The notes beneath the pieces are model-generated. The model had not been told where the DNA came from. It searched no databases and saw nothing but the letters and a program-made list of their open reading frames with translations. Shown in pieces: positions 6,681 to 13,427 of a DNA stretch of 17,106 bases. The DNA is from Kingella sp. (in: b-proteobacteria). Lineage in GTDB: Bacteria > Pseudomonadota > Gammaproteobacteria > Burkholderiales > Neisseriaceae. Each line of letters starts with the position of its first letter. Positions within the stretch are counted from its first letter, which is position 1. Location of the stretch: contig NZ_JAUMZV010000045.1 in NCBI RefSeq assembly GCF_030527935.1, forward strand, positions 1 to 17,106, read 5' to 3'. A program made the translations under genes and the position numbers.

Positions 6681-6722
6681 TTTCAGGCTGCCTATTGTCG
6701 CTATTCAATAGGCAGCCTGAAA
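6681..6722. terminator. Bidirectional terminator from an inverted DUS pair
   Basis: A perfect 17-bp stem (6681-6697 with 6706-6722) with an 8-nt loop contains two exact DUS (6682-6693 and 6710-6721). It lies between the convergent genes trpD (ends 6655) and parA (ends 6830), the standard place for a DUS terminator. Confidence 0.85.
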
Positions 6723-6829
6723 ATGGGTCAATCAGCAAAAGGAGATGGTTTTAGCTCCGCAACTCCGCCTCGCTTCGTAGGCTGCCTTGTGGCAATTTGG
6801 GCGCAATCTTAGCGCAAGGCCACGCGGGC

Positions 6830-7594
6830 TTACTTCCTTGCCAACACTTCATCCGCCAGTTCCAAATAAGCCAGCGTGCCTTTGGCTTTGGCATCGTAGG
6901 CAAGGGCGGGCAAGCCGTGGCTGGGGGCTTCGGCTAGGCGCACGTTGCGCGGGATGGTGGTGGCAAACAGTTGCGCGCCAAAGTGTTCTTGCAGTTGCGC
7001 GCTCACGTCTTGGGCAAGGCGGTTTTGGTTGTTGTACAGCGTGCGCACGATGCCGAATATGCCGAGCTTGGGGTTGATGGCGGTGCGGATTTTGCGCACG
7101 GTGGCAACCAAGTCGCTGATGCCTTCGAGCGCGTAGTATTCGCACACCATCGGCACGAGCACGCCATCGGCGGGAACCAGCCCGTTGAGCGTGAGCAGGG
7201 TGAGCGTGGGCGGGCAGTCAATCAGGATGTAGTCGTAATCATCGGTAACAAGGGCGAGCGCGTTTTTCAGGCGCATTTCGCGGGCGATTTCTTGCACCAG
7301 TTCTATTTCTGCGCCCGCTAGCTCGCGGTTGGCGGCGAGTAAATCGTAGCCGCCCGCTTGGCTGCGCATTTTTGCGCTGGCGATGTCGGCTTCGCCCAGC
7401 AAAACGTGGTACACGCCTTGTTCCAGCGCGGTTTTGTCCACGCCGCTGCCTGTGGTGGCGTTGCCTTGCGGGTCTAAATCAATCAGCAGCACGCGCTGTT
7501 TTCGGTGTGCCAGCGAAGCGGCGAGATTGACGGCGGTGGTGGTTTTGCCCACGCCGCCTTTTTGGTTGGCGATGGCGATGATGTTTGCGCTCAT
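6830..7594 (-). CDS. parA: Chromosome partitioning ATPase ParA (Soj)
   Basis: The protein is 254 aa, the length of chromosomal ParA/Soj. It has a deviant Walker A KGGVGKTTT (residues 12-20) with the signature lysine, a Walker A' region LIDLDPQGN (37-45) and Walker B YILIDCPP (122-129). The C-terminal TIPRNVRLAEAPSHGLP motif is diagnostic for ParA. ParA works with ParB at parS sites near the origin to segregate chromosomes. The start codon overlaps the rsmG stop by four bases (ATGA) and AAGGAA lies upstream, so the two are translationally coupled, as in many bacteria (gidB-parA). parB, often the next gene, is absent: the next feature is a hairpin and the convergent trpD. Confidence 0.96.
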   Translation of the reverse strand: MSANIIAIANQKGGVGKTTTAVNLAASLAHRKQRVLLIDLDPQGNATTGSGVDKTALEQGVYHVLLGEADIASAKMRSQAGGYDLLAANRELAGAEIELVQEIAREMRLKNALALVTDDYDYILIDCPPTLTLLTLNGLVPADGVLVPMVCEYYALEGISDLVATVRKIRTAINPKLGIFGIVRTLYNNQNRLAQDVSAQLQEHFGAQLFATTIPRNVRLAEAPSHGLPALAYDAKAKGTLAYLELADEVLARK

Positions 7595-8232
7595 GGTTGG
7601 TTTCCTTGTGTGGGGCGCAGTAGAACGATGTGGCGTTCGGCGTTGAGTGTGGGGACGTGGATTTTGTCTATTTGATAGGCTTGGATGTTGGGCGGCAGCC
7701 TGAAAATCTCTTCGGCGGGGTACACGCCTTTCATCGCTGCCCAATGCCCGTTGTCGCCCAACAGATGGCGGGTGAGCTGCACAAAATCCGCCAGTTCGGC
7801 AAAGGCGCGGCTGGTAACGATGTCGGCGCGCTGGTCGCTTAATTCTTCCACGCGGCTACTGCTGACGGCGATGTTGCCCAAACCCAGTTCAATCGCGGCT
7901 TGGCGCAGAAAGCTGGTTTTTTTGCTGTTGGCATCCACCAGAGTTATCCGCAAATCGGGGCGGCAAATGGCGGCGGGAATGGCAGGCATACCGCCGCCGC
8001 TGCCCACGTCTATCATGCTTTGCGCCTGCGCCAGATAGGGCAGCAGCGTTAAGCTGTCCAGCAGATGGTGGCTGACCATTTGCGCGGGGTCGCGCAGGGC
8101 GGTGAGATTGTAGGTTTTGTTCCATTTTTGCAGCAGGGCAAGATAGGCAAGCAGCTTTTGCTGCTGCGCGGGGGCGATGTCTAGCCGCATTTGGGCGATG
8201 CCTGCGGCGAGTTGGTCGGCAAAAGAAGTCAT
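7591..8232 (-). CDS. rsmG: 16S rRNA m7G527 methyltransferase RsmG (GidB)
   Basis: The protein is 213 aa, a normal length. It is an S-adenosylmethionine-dependent methyltransferase acting on G527 of 16S rRNA, where loss confers low-level streptomycin resistance in other bacteria. KWNKTYNLTA (residues 36-45), HHLLDSL (55-61), the SAM loop DVGSGGGMPAIP (75-86) and VTSRAFA (139-145) are typical. A near-DUS around 7695 is translated in frame as FRLP. An extended -10 promoter lies about 35 bp upstream, so rsmG is the first gene of the rsmG-parA operon. Confidence 0.96.
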   Translation of the reverse strand: MTSFADQLAAGIAQMRLDIAPAQQQKLLAYLALLQKWNKTYNLTALRDPAQMVSHHLLDSLTLLPYLAQAQSMIDVGSGGGMPAIPAAICRPDLRITLVDANSKKTSFLRQAAIELGLGNIAVSSSRVEELSDQRADIVTSRAFAELADFVQLTRHLLGDNGHWAAMKGVYPAEEIFRLPPNIQAYQIDKIHVPTLNAERHIVLLRPTQGNQP

Positions 8233-8264
8233 GGCGCGGAGAATAGGGAAAATAACGAGCGCGG

Positions 8265-8273
8265 ATTATAGCA
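8265..8273 (-). promoter_or_regulatory. Extended -10 promoter of rsmG-parA
   Basis: TGCTATAAT on the minus strand is a perfect extended -10, 33 bp upstream of the rsmG start. No consensus -35 is visible. Confidence 0.65.
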
Positions 8274-8286
8274 TTTTGCGGGGCGG

Positions 8287-8324
8287 TTTCAGGCTGCCTT
8301 AGCGCGGGAAAAGGCAGCCTGAAA
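8287..8324. repeat. Inverted DUS pair (hairpin) upstream of rsmG
   Basis: Two exact DUS (8288-8299 and 8312-8323) form a 14-bp stem with a 10-nt loop. It lies behind the rsmG promoter and may block read-through from upstream minus-strand transcription. The 512-bp gap 8233-8744 has no convincing gene; it holds this hairpin, DUS at 8366-8377 and 8478-8489, and two other repeats described separately. Confidence 0.7.
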
Positions 8325-8535
8325 AAGATGGTTGGGCTGTGTGTTTTAGTTTGGCTTGGCTGGCTTTCAGGCTGCCTGATGGGGGCGCGATGGTGGTTGT
8401 TTGGCGCATCTAGCGTGGGTATGGCGGCGCAACGCCATGCGATTGGGATGAAGGGAAACGAGAGATTAGGGCGAGAAAGGCAGCCTGAAAACGACTTATT
8501 TTGCCTACGCTGCAATTTTTGCAACGCCTGCAATC

Positions 8536-8630
8536 AAATGGATCATCGGCGGCTCGCCGACATTTTGCCAACCTGTCATGCCTATTGAATGCACCATTTG
8601 GCGATGAGCCATTGCCGCTTCATTTTGGAA
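8536..8630. repeat. Diverged core of the MITE-like repeat family
   Basis: The segment contains TCGGCGGCTCGCCGACATTT (8545 onward) and ends with the complement of a sequence like AATGAAGCGGCAATGGCTC. Both match, inverted, the inner arms of the elements at 1933-2089 and 13223-13378. The TTTGCAAA ends are missing, so this is an old or truncated copy in the opposite orientation. Confidence 0.6.
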
Positions 8631-8645
8631 TGCTGCGGATGGTTC

Positions 8646-8725
8646 AGGCAGCCTGAAAAGCCTTTTGCCAGCGCACGGCTTGCCAGCAAGCCTTAGGGGG
8701 GCGCGGGTTGCCATTTCAGGCTGCA
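8646..8725. repeat. DUS-bracketed palindromic repeat (family R), copy 1
   Basis: GCCAGCGCACGGCTTG followed by an AAGCC arm (8668-8692) forms a small hairpin and sits between a DUS (8646-8657) and an inverted near-DUS (about 8714-8725). The same unit, including the downstream GCGCG-like tail, recurs at 12671-12712 and 14440-14480, each time followed by an inverted DUS. Confidence 0.65.
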
Positions 8726-8744
8726 TCAATGGTTGCGCCCGCGT

Positions 8745-9044
8745 TCACCCCGCCTGCTTCTCGCGCCACGTCAAATAATCGCGCAAGGGCGGGGCAGGGG
8801 GGTTAATGCAATGCGGGCAAATGCCCACGGTGTCTTCATCGTCATCCGCTTGCGCCCAATGCCCTGCGTTGGGGTCAAAGCGGCTTTGCTGCAACACGGC
8901 TTGGGCAAGGGCTTGCTCTTGGATGGGGTCAAATTCAAAGCGGTGGAGAATTTCGTGCAGCAGCGCGGTTTCGGCAGGGCTAAACCCTGCGGCGTGCTGT
9001 TCAATCATGCGGCGATAATCGGGGTGGTGGATTTTATTAAGCAT
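8745..9044 (-). CDS. Unknown 99-aa protein with a CPHC motif
   Basis: I do not recognise this family. The protein is acidic to neutral and soluble-looking, with no signal peptide. The N-terminal 55 residues look helical (RMIEQHAAGFSPAETALLHEILHRFEFDPIQ). An acidic stretch (ADDDEDT) is followed by GICPHC, a CxxC pair with a histidine, and a Pro-rich turn. The CPHC pair could bind a metal or be redox-active, but one pair alone is weak evidence. A good ribosome site (AGGA) lies seven bases before ATG 9042-9044. It lies downstream of folA on the same strand, separated by a DUS hairpin, so its transcription is probably partly uncoupled from folA. Confidence 0.7.
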   Translation of the reverse strand: MLNKIHHPDYRRMIEQHAAGFSPAETALLHEILHRFEFDPIQEQALAQAVLQQSRFDPNAGHWAQADDDEDTVGICPHCINPPAPPLRDYLTWREKQAG

Positions 9045-9061
9045 GGGATTCCTAATGGTTG

Positions 9062-9105
9062 GGCAGCCTGAAAAGCGGTGTGGCGTATTGGGTTTTCAGG
9101 CTGCC
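9062..9105. terminator. Inverted DUS pair after folA
   Basis: A 13-bp stem (9062-9074 with 9093-9105) with an 18-nt loop is built from a near-DUS and an exact DUS (9095-9106). It lies between folA and the 99-aa gene on the minus strand and likely reduces read-through. Confidence 0.65.
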
Positions 9106-9135
9106 TTTGGGGTGATGACAGCGCGGTTTTTTTGC

Positions 9136-9621
9136 CTACGCTGCGCGTTGATAGTGAACAAAATCATACGCCAGCCCCCTTTCCGAAACCTGCGCTTCCC
9201 GCGCCACTTCGCGCCATTTGTCGCGCGAAAATTCGGGGAAATACGCATCGCCAGCGGGATTAAGCGCAATCTCGGTTAGACGCAAATCGGTGGCAAACGG
9301 CAGCGCGATGGCATAGATTTGCGCCCCGCCAATAATCACGGCTTCGCGCTCGCCCGCGCAGGCGTGCAAGGCAGCCTGAAAATCGTGTACCGCTTCCGCG
9401 CCATCTGCCTGCCAATCCGCTTGCCGCGTAATCACAATATTGCGGCGGTTGGGCAAGGGCTTGCGCGGCAGGCTGTCCCACGTTTTGCGCCCCATGATGA
9501 TGGGCTTGCCTGTGGTGTAGCGTTTGAAAAAGGCGAAATCTTCGGGGATGTGCCACGGGATTTGGTTGGCGTTGCCGATGATGCGGTTTTGCGCTAGGGC
9601 GGCGATAAGGGTGATTTGCAT
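9136..9621 (-). CDS. folA: Dihydrofolate reductase
   Basis: The protein is 161 aa, typical of chromosomal DHFR. It reduces dihydrofolate to tetrahydrofolate with NADPH and is the trimethoprim target. Visible motifs are MQITLIAALAQNRIIGNANQIPW (1-23), the acidic active-site residue Asp28 in PEDFAFFK, MGRKTWDSLP (43-52) for NADPH binding, IIGGAQIY (96-103) and the C-terminal beta hairpin. An exact DUS at 9369-9380 is translated in frame as FQAAL. AAGGAA lies eight bases before the start. It is divergent from the tannase-family gene, with 106 bp between them. Confidence 0.97.
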   Translation of the reverse strand: MQITLIAALAQNRIIGNANQIPWHIPEDFAFFKRYTTGKPIIMGRKTWDSLPRKPLPNRRNIVITRQADWQADGAEAVHDFQAALHACAGEREAVIIGGAQIYAIALPFATDLRLTEIALNPAGDAYFPEFSRDKWREVAREAQVSERGLAYDFVHYQRAA

Positions 9622-9675
9622 GGTTGTTCCTTGGGGATGGGGTTAGGCAGCCTGAAACTACCACAGCCCGCAAAA

Positions 9676-9684
9676 TGATACAAT
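9676..9684 (+). promoter_or_regulatory. Candidate extended -10 promoter of the tannase-family gene
   Basis: TGATACAAT resembles an extended -10 element, 43 bp before the start codon. The -35 region is poor. A DUS (9645-9656) lies just upstream. Confidence 0.4.
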
Positions 9685-9727
9685 CGCCGCTTTCGTTTCA
9701 CCGCCATCATCCAAAGGAGTATGCGCC

Positions 9728-11326
9728 ATGTTTCACCCGTTATCCCGCAAAAAAATCTGTCTCACCCTTGCTGCCGCCTTTGCCGCCGGCAGCGGTCAGG
9801 CTGCCGCGTTTGATGCCAAGCAATGCGCCCGATTGAGCCAAACCGATGGCGTGGTTGCCGCGCAATGGGTTAAGGCAGGCAAGCTGCCCGCCGACGACCA
9901 AGCCGCATTCACCGGCTCGTCGCGCGCCGCCGCCGATGTGGAATTTGGCGCGCACTGCGTGGTGTCGGGCGAATTGGAAAAACGCACGGGCGCAGACGGC
10001 AAGCCGTATTACATCGGCTACCAGATGCGGCTGCCTGAAAACTGGAACGGCAAATTCCTGTTTCAAGGCGGCGGCGGCATGGACGGCTTCATCGCCCCCG
10101 CAGTCGGCGCAACGCCCGTGGCAGGCTCAACCGCGCTGCCCGCGCTCAAACGCGGCTATGCCGTGGTCAGCATGGACGGCGGGCATCAGGGCGCGGGCGA
10201 CGCATCGTTCGGCGCAGACCAGCAGGCGCGGCTCAACCTTGCCTACCAATCCACCGGCAAAGTAAACGCCGCCGCCAAGCTGCTTATCCGCCAAGCCTAC
10301 CAAGCCGAGCCCAAGCACAGCTATTTTATGGGCTGCTCCAACGGCGGGCGCGAAGCCATGCTCGCCGCCATGCGCTATCCCACCGAGTTTGACGGCGTAG
10401 TCGCAGGCAATCCCGGCTTCCGTTTATCCCGCGCCGCCATCGCCCAATCGTGGGACAACCAGCATTTTCAGGCTGCCGCGCCGAAAAACACCCAAGGCGA
10501 GCGCATCTTCGCCAACGCCCTGACGCAAAAAGACTTGGATGCCGTCGCACAAGGCGTGTCAAACCGCTGCGACAAAAACGATGGCCTGAAAGACGGCATC
10601 ATCAACGCATGGGAAAGCTGCGACTTCCAGCCCGAAATGGTGCAAAAGCAAATCGGCAAAGACAAAGTAAAACTGCTGCACGCCATTTTTGACGGCGCAA
10701 AAACCAGCAAAGGCGAGCCGATTTACAGCGGCTGGTTCTACGACGCAGGCATCAACCAAGCAGGCTGGCGCGGCTGGAAGCTGGGCGACTCGCAAACCGC
10801 CCGGCCCAACGCCCGCAACATCACGCTCGGTGCAGCCAGCCTGCCCAGCTATTTTATGACCCCGTACCGGCCGCAATTAAGCACGTTTGATTTCAATTTT
10901 GACCGCGATGTCGCCAAAACCGCGCAAATCGGCGCATTAAACGATGCCACCGCCACCGACCTTTCCACCTTCCAAGCGCGCGGCGGCAAAATGATTGTGT
11001 TTGAAGGCGTGTCCGACCCCGTGTTCTCCGCCGTGGACTTGCGCGACTGGTACAAACAGCTGCTGGCAGACACCCAAAACGCCCGCGACACCGTGCGCCT
11101 GTTCAACGTGCCAGGTATGACCCACTGCGGTGGCGGCAGCGCGTTGGATAATTTTGACCCGCTCACCGCGCTGGAACAATGGCACGACAGCGGCAAAGCC
11201 CCCGAAGCCATCATCGCCACAGGCAAAGCCTTCCCCGGCAAATCGCAACCGCTGTGCGCCTATCCCAAAGTGGCAACGTACAGCCACGGCGATGTGAACA
11301 AGGCGGAAAGTTTTGTGTGCAAGTAA
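9728..11326 (+). CDS. Secreted tannase/feruloyl esterase family hydrolase
   Basis: The protein is 532 aa with a signal peptide (residues 1-27, cleaved near AAA-FDA), so it is exported to the periplasm or beyond. It fits the tannase/feruloyl esterase family (Pfam PF07519). The nucleophile Ser204 is in GCSNGGREA, acidic Asp430 in GVSDPVFSAVDL and His466 in GMTHCGGG. Cys203 next to the serine and Cys467 next to the histidine make the family's CS-D-HC motif with its active-site disulfide. DKNDGLKDGIINAWESC (282-298) matches the family's calcium-binding loop. Such enzymes cleave esters of gallic or hydroxycinnamic acids, or in related members other aryl esters; the substrate here is unknown. AAGGAG precedes the start. 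A CGGCTGCCTGAA uptake-like site near 10028 encodes RLPEN and a near-DUS near 10467 encodes FQAA. Confidence 0.9.
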   Translation: MFHPLSRKKICLTLAAAFAAGSGQAAAFDAKQCARLSQTDGVVAAQWVKAGKLPADDQAAFTGSSRAAADVEFGAHCVVSGELEKRTGADGKPYYIGYQMRLPENWNGKFLFQGGGGMDGFIAPAVGATPVAGSTALPALKRGYAVVSMDGGHQGAGDASFGADQQARLNLAYQSTGKVNAAAKLLIRQAYQAEPKHSYFMGCSNGGREAMLAAMRYPTEFDGVVAGNPGFRLSRAAIAQSWDNQHFQAAAPKNTQGERIFANALTQKDLDAVAQGVSNRCDKNDGLKDGIINAWESCDFQPEMVQKQIGKDKVKLLHAIFDGAKTSKGEPIYSGWFYDAGINQAGWRGWKLGDSQTARPNARNITLGAASLPSYFMTPYRPQLSTFDFNFDRDVAKTAQIGALNDATATDLSTFQARGGKMIVFEGVSDPVFSAVDLRDWYKQLLADTQNARDTVRLFNVPGMTHCGGGSALDNFDPLTALEQWHDSGKAPEAIIATGKAFPGKSQPLCAYPKVATYSHGDVNKAESFVCK

Positions 11327-11493
11327 TCAAGTTTGCCCGTTTTCGCGGGTAATCGGTTTTCAGGCTGCCTTTATTTCTTTATTTAATGTGTGTCGCACGG
11401 ATGCGTCCACACAGTTCAATTATCCCAAGTCAGCCTGAAAATCATCCAGCAAAACCATTTAACCAAGCAACACCACAGCTTTCTTTTCCAAAG

Positions 11494-11529
11494 GCAGCCT
11501 GAAAACCGTATTACCCATTTTCAGGCTGC
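11494..11529. repeat. Inverted DUS pair just upstream of azlC
   Basis: A 12-bp stem (11494-11505 with 11518-11529) with a 12-nt loop ends 17 bases before the azlC start codon. It may end tannase transcription or affect azlC translation. The 220-bp gap 11327-11546 also has DUS at 11359-11370 and 11492-11503, a near-DUS near 11431, and a weak hairpin after the tannase gene (CCCG-TTTTCG-CGGG near 11338). Confidence 0.65.
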
Positions 11530-11546
11530 ATCACACTCTTCCCACC

Positions 11547-12257
11547 ATGACCCCCAACACCCAACAAGAATTTAAACGCGGCATCAAAGACTGCCTACCC
11601 ATCACCATCGGCATTATCCCCTTTGGCTTAATCCTTGGCGCGCAAGCAGGGCAAAAAGGCATGAGCGTGCTGGAAACCACCCTAATGATGGGGCTGAACT
11701 TCGCAGGCGGTTCCGAATTTGCCGCCGTCGGCTTGTGGACATCGCCGCTGCCCGTGCTGCTCATCATCACCATGACCGCCATGATAAACAGCCGCCATAT
11801 CCTAATGGGCGCAGCACTCGTGCCCTATCTGCGCGACTTACCGCTGAAAAAACTGCTGCCCGCCCTGTTTGTGATGACAGACGAAAGCTGGGCAATGGGC
11901 ATCGCCGATGCCAAACACCGCCAGCAAGCAGGCTTGCCCCCGTTTAGCTATCCGTATTACATGGGCACAGCCCTGCTGCTGTATGTCGCATGGGTTTGCT
12001 GCGGCTTGCTCGGCTCGTCTATTGGACCGATGCTCGGCGACGTATCCCGCTTTGGCTCTGGCATGGCGTTCCCCGCCGTGTTTTTGGTGCTGGTGCGCGG
12101 CATGTGGCGCGGCTTTCAGGCTGCCAAACCATGGCTCATCAGCCTAATCGTCGCCATCGCCGTGTACGCCATCGCCCCGCAAAGCGGCTGGTACGTCCCC
12201 GCAGGCACGCTCGCAGGGCTGCTGTTCGCCTACTTCGCCAACGGAGAAGCCAAATGA
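11547..12257 (+). CDS. azlC: Branched-chain amino acid exporter large subunit AzlC
   Basis: The protein is 236 aa, the family norm. It is an inner-membrane protein with about seven hydrophobic segments. The family pattern is clear: FKRGIKDCLPITIGIIPFGLILG at the N-terminus, GGSEFAAVGLW, INSRHILMGAAL and MTDESWAM. AzlC with AzlD exports branched-chain amino acids or their analogues (BrnFE-type). An in-frame near-DUS near 12115 encodes FQAA. azlD follows with a four-base overlap. No Shine-Dalgarno sequence precedes ATG 11547, and a DUS hairpin sits in its place, so the start rests on family alignment. Confidence 0.93.
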   Translation: MTPNTQQEFKRGIKDCLPITIGIIPFGLILGAQAGQKGMSVLETTLMMGLNFAGGSEFAAVGLWTSPLPVLLIITMTAMINSRHILMGAALVPYLRDLPLKKLLPALFVMTDESWAMGIADAKHRQQAGLPPFSYPYYMGTALLLYVAWVCCGLLGSSIGPMLGDVSRFGSGMAFPAVFLVLVRGMWRGFQAAKPWLISLIVAIAVYAIAPQSGWYVPAGTLAGLLFAYFANGEAK

Positions 12258-12553
12258 TAAGCTGGACATCACTGCTCACCATACTCGGCATGCTCTGCGT
12301 AACCTATTCCACCCGCCTGCTCGGCTTTTTCCTGCTCAAAAACAAAACCCTATCCCCCCGCATGGCGCGCACGCTAGAAGCCGCTCCCGCCTGCGTGCTA
12401 CTCTCCGTCATCGCCCCCCATTTCATCTCCCATAAGCCCCACGAACTCATCGCCCTAGCCGTAACCCTATTTATGGCAACCCGCTTTTCCATGCTGCCCA
12501 CCGTCATGGTCGCCGTCGCCACATCAGGCATACTCGGCTGGCTAATGGGGTAG
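12254..12553 (+). CDS. azlD: Branched-chain amino acid exporter small subunit AzlD
   Basis: The protein is 99 aa with three to four hydrophobic segments. VTYSTRLLGFFLLKN, AAPACVLLSVIAPH and the TRFSMLPTVMVAVATSGILGWL end fit AzlD. It is the small partner of AzlC. The start ATGA overlaps the azlC stop by four bases (translational coupling), and GGAG sits nine bases upstream. A DUS hairpin follows as terminator. Confidence 0.93.
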   Translation: MISWTSLLTILGMLCVTYSTRLLGFFLLKNKTLSPRMARTLEAAPACVLLSVIAPHFISHKPHELIALAVTLFMATRFSMLPTVMVAVATSGILGWLMG

Positions 12554-12558
12554 GGCGC

Positions 12559-12620
12559 ATAGGCAGCCTGAAAACCAATCAAGCCGCCCAACCACAGCAC
12601 ACACCTTTCAGGCTGCCTAT
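12559..12620. terminator. Inverted DUS pair after azlCD
   Basis: A 15-bp perfect stem (12559-12573 with 12606-12620) is built on DUS 12561-12572 and 12607-12618, starting six bases after the azlD stop. A third DUS at 12635-12646 can pair with the second as an alternative hairpin. Confidence 0.7.
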
Positions 12621-12634
12621 TCATCGCAACAATG

Positions 12635-12732
12635 AGGCAGCCTGAAACAAAGTTCAGCGTAGCTAAAACACTTTGCCAGCGCACGGCTTGCAAGTAAGCC
12701 GTAGGAACGCGAGAGCCCTTTTCAGGCTGCCT
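12635..12732. repeat. DUS-bracketed compound repeat (family R copy 2 plus GCGTAGC unit)
   Basis: It starts with a DUS (12635-12646). After that comes GTTCAGCGTAGCTAAAAC, a unit also found at 15135-15168 and 15212-15246, then the ACGGCTTGC palindromic repeat (12671-12712, related to 8668 and 14440), and finally an inverted DUS (12721-12732). It shows that the two repeat families are modules that combine between DUS. It lies within the 388-bp gap 12554-12941, which has no gene. Confidence 0.65.
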
Positions 12733-12831
12733 TAACCATCCCGCCCGCGCCGCCCCAGCAATGCAGCCTGAAACCAAACAGAGCAGGGCGCAAATCCTCC
12801 ATAGCCAACCCCAATCGCCCCACCCCCACCC

Positions 12832-12860
12832 TTGACAAACAAACTATCCAAACCTACCAT
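12832..12860 (+). promoter_or_regulatory. Sigma-70-like promoter of the 76-aa gene
   Basis: Consensus TTGACA (12832-12837), a 17-bp spacer and TACCAT (12855-12860, 4 of 6 matches) lie 81 bp before the start codon. The leader contains GCTCC and GGAGC stretches that could pair. Confidence 0.6.
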
Positions 12861-12941
12861 CCGCCCCGCTCCATCCCATAAAAAACGCCCCTATCGGAGC
12901 AGCGGAGCATCTTCTATTAACAACCAACAAGGAACCCAACC

Positions 12942-13172
12942 ATGAGCGAACAATGGCTCACCACCCTTATCACCGACACCCCACAAGCAGGCTTTGAACT
13001 CGCCATCACCCTAAGCCGACGCGGCGTAAAAACCACCCAGCCCGATGTAGAAGTGCTGAAAAAACTACGCAACGTCTATGCCAACGATGCCGACAGCCTA
13101 ACCGCCGCATCACAAGTCATCGCCATCAACTTCCAAACCATCGCCGCCGCCAACAACTACTGGCGCAGTTAA
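12942..13172 (+). CDS. Unknown 76-aa protein
   Basis: I do not recognise it. It has no signal peptide or membrane segment. The sequence looks mostly helical, with alternating polar and hydrophobic residues (TPQAGFELAITLSRRG, PDVEVLKKLRNVY, AASQVIAINFQTIAAANNYW). It is probably a small soluble cytoplasmic protein. A clear ribosome site (AAGGAA, seven bases before ATG) and a plausible promoter 81 bp upstream support it as a real gene. It stands alone between azlCD and araC, followed by a MITE-like repeat. Confidence 0.72.
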   Translation: MSEQWLTTLITDTPQAGFELAITLSRRGVKTTQPDVEVLKKLRNVYANDADSLTAASQVIAINFQTIAAANNYWRS

Positions 13173-13222
13173 GAACCTGTCGCTATCGAGAATAGTGAAA
13201 ACCGCTTCTAAACCCAAGCAGC

Positions 13223-13378
13223 CTAAAACCTTTGCAAAACCTTAACGGCAGCCTGAAATCTAAAATGGAGCGGCGACGGCTCGTCGCCAAATGGTTGATT
13301 CAACATGGCTTGTTTGATTAACAAAATGTCGGCGAGACGCCGACGCTCCATCGGTTACAGGTTTTGCAAAGGTTTCAG
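13223..13378. mobile_element. MITE-like repeat, copy B (about 156 bp)
   Basis: The ends AACCTTTGCAAAACC (13227-13241) and its complement (13360-13374) flank the same inner arms as at 1933-2089, including TGGAGCGGCGACGGCTCG and GGCGAGACGCCGACGCTCCA. The two copies have the same length and orientation. The middle differs more than the arms, suggesting conserved secondary structure. It lies directly upstream of the AraC-family gene, with a DUS (13393-13404) in the remaining gap. Confidence 0.8.
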
Positions 13379-13427
13379 CCTGAAATTTATTTTTCAGGCT
13401 GCCTAACCATCCACACCATCCCCACCC

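Noticed and set aside
8328..8588. Plus-strand open frame of 86 codons upstream of the 99-aa gene
   Set aside because: It crosses two DUS and a diverged repeat, and the product has no family features.
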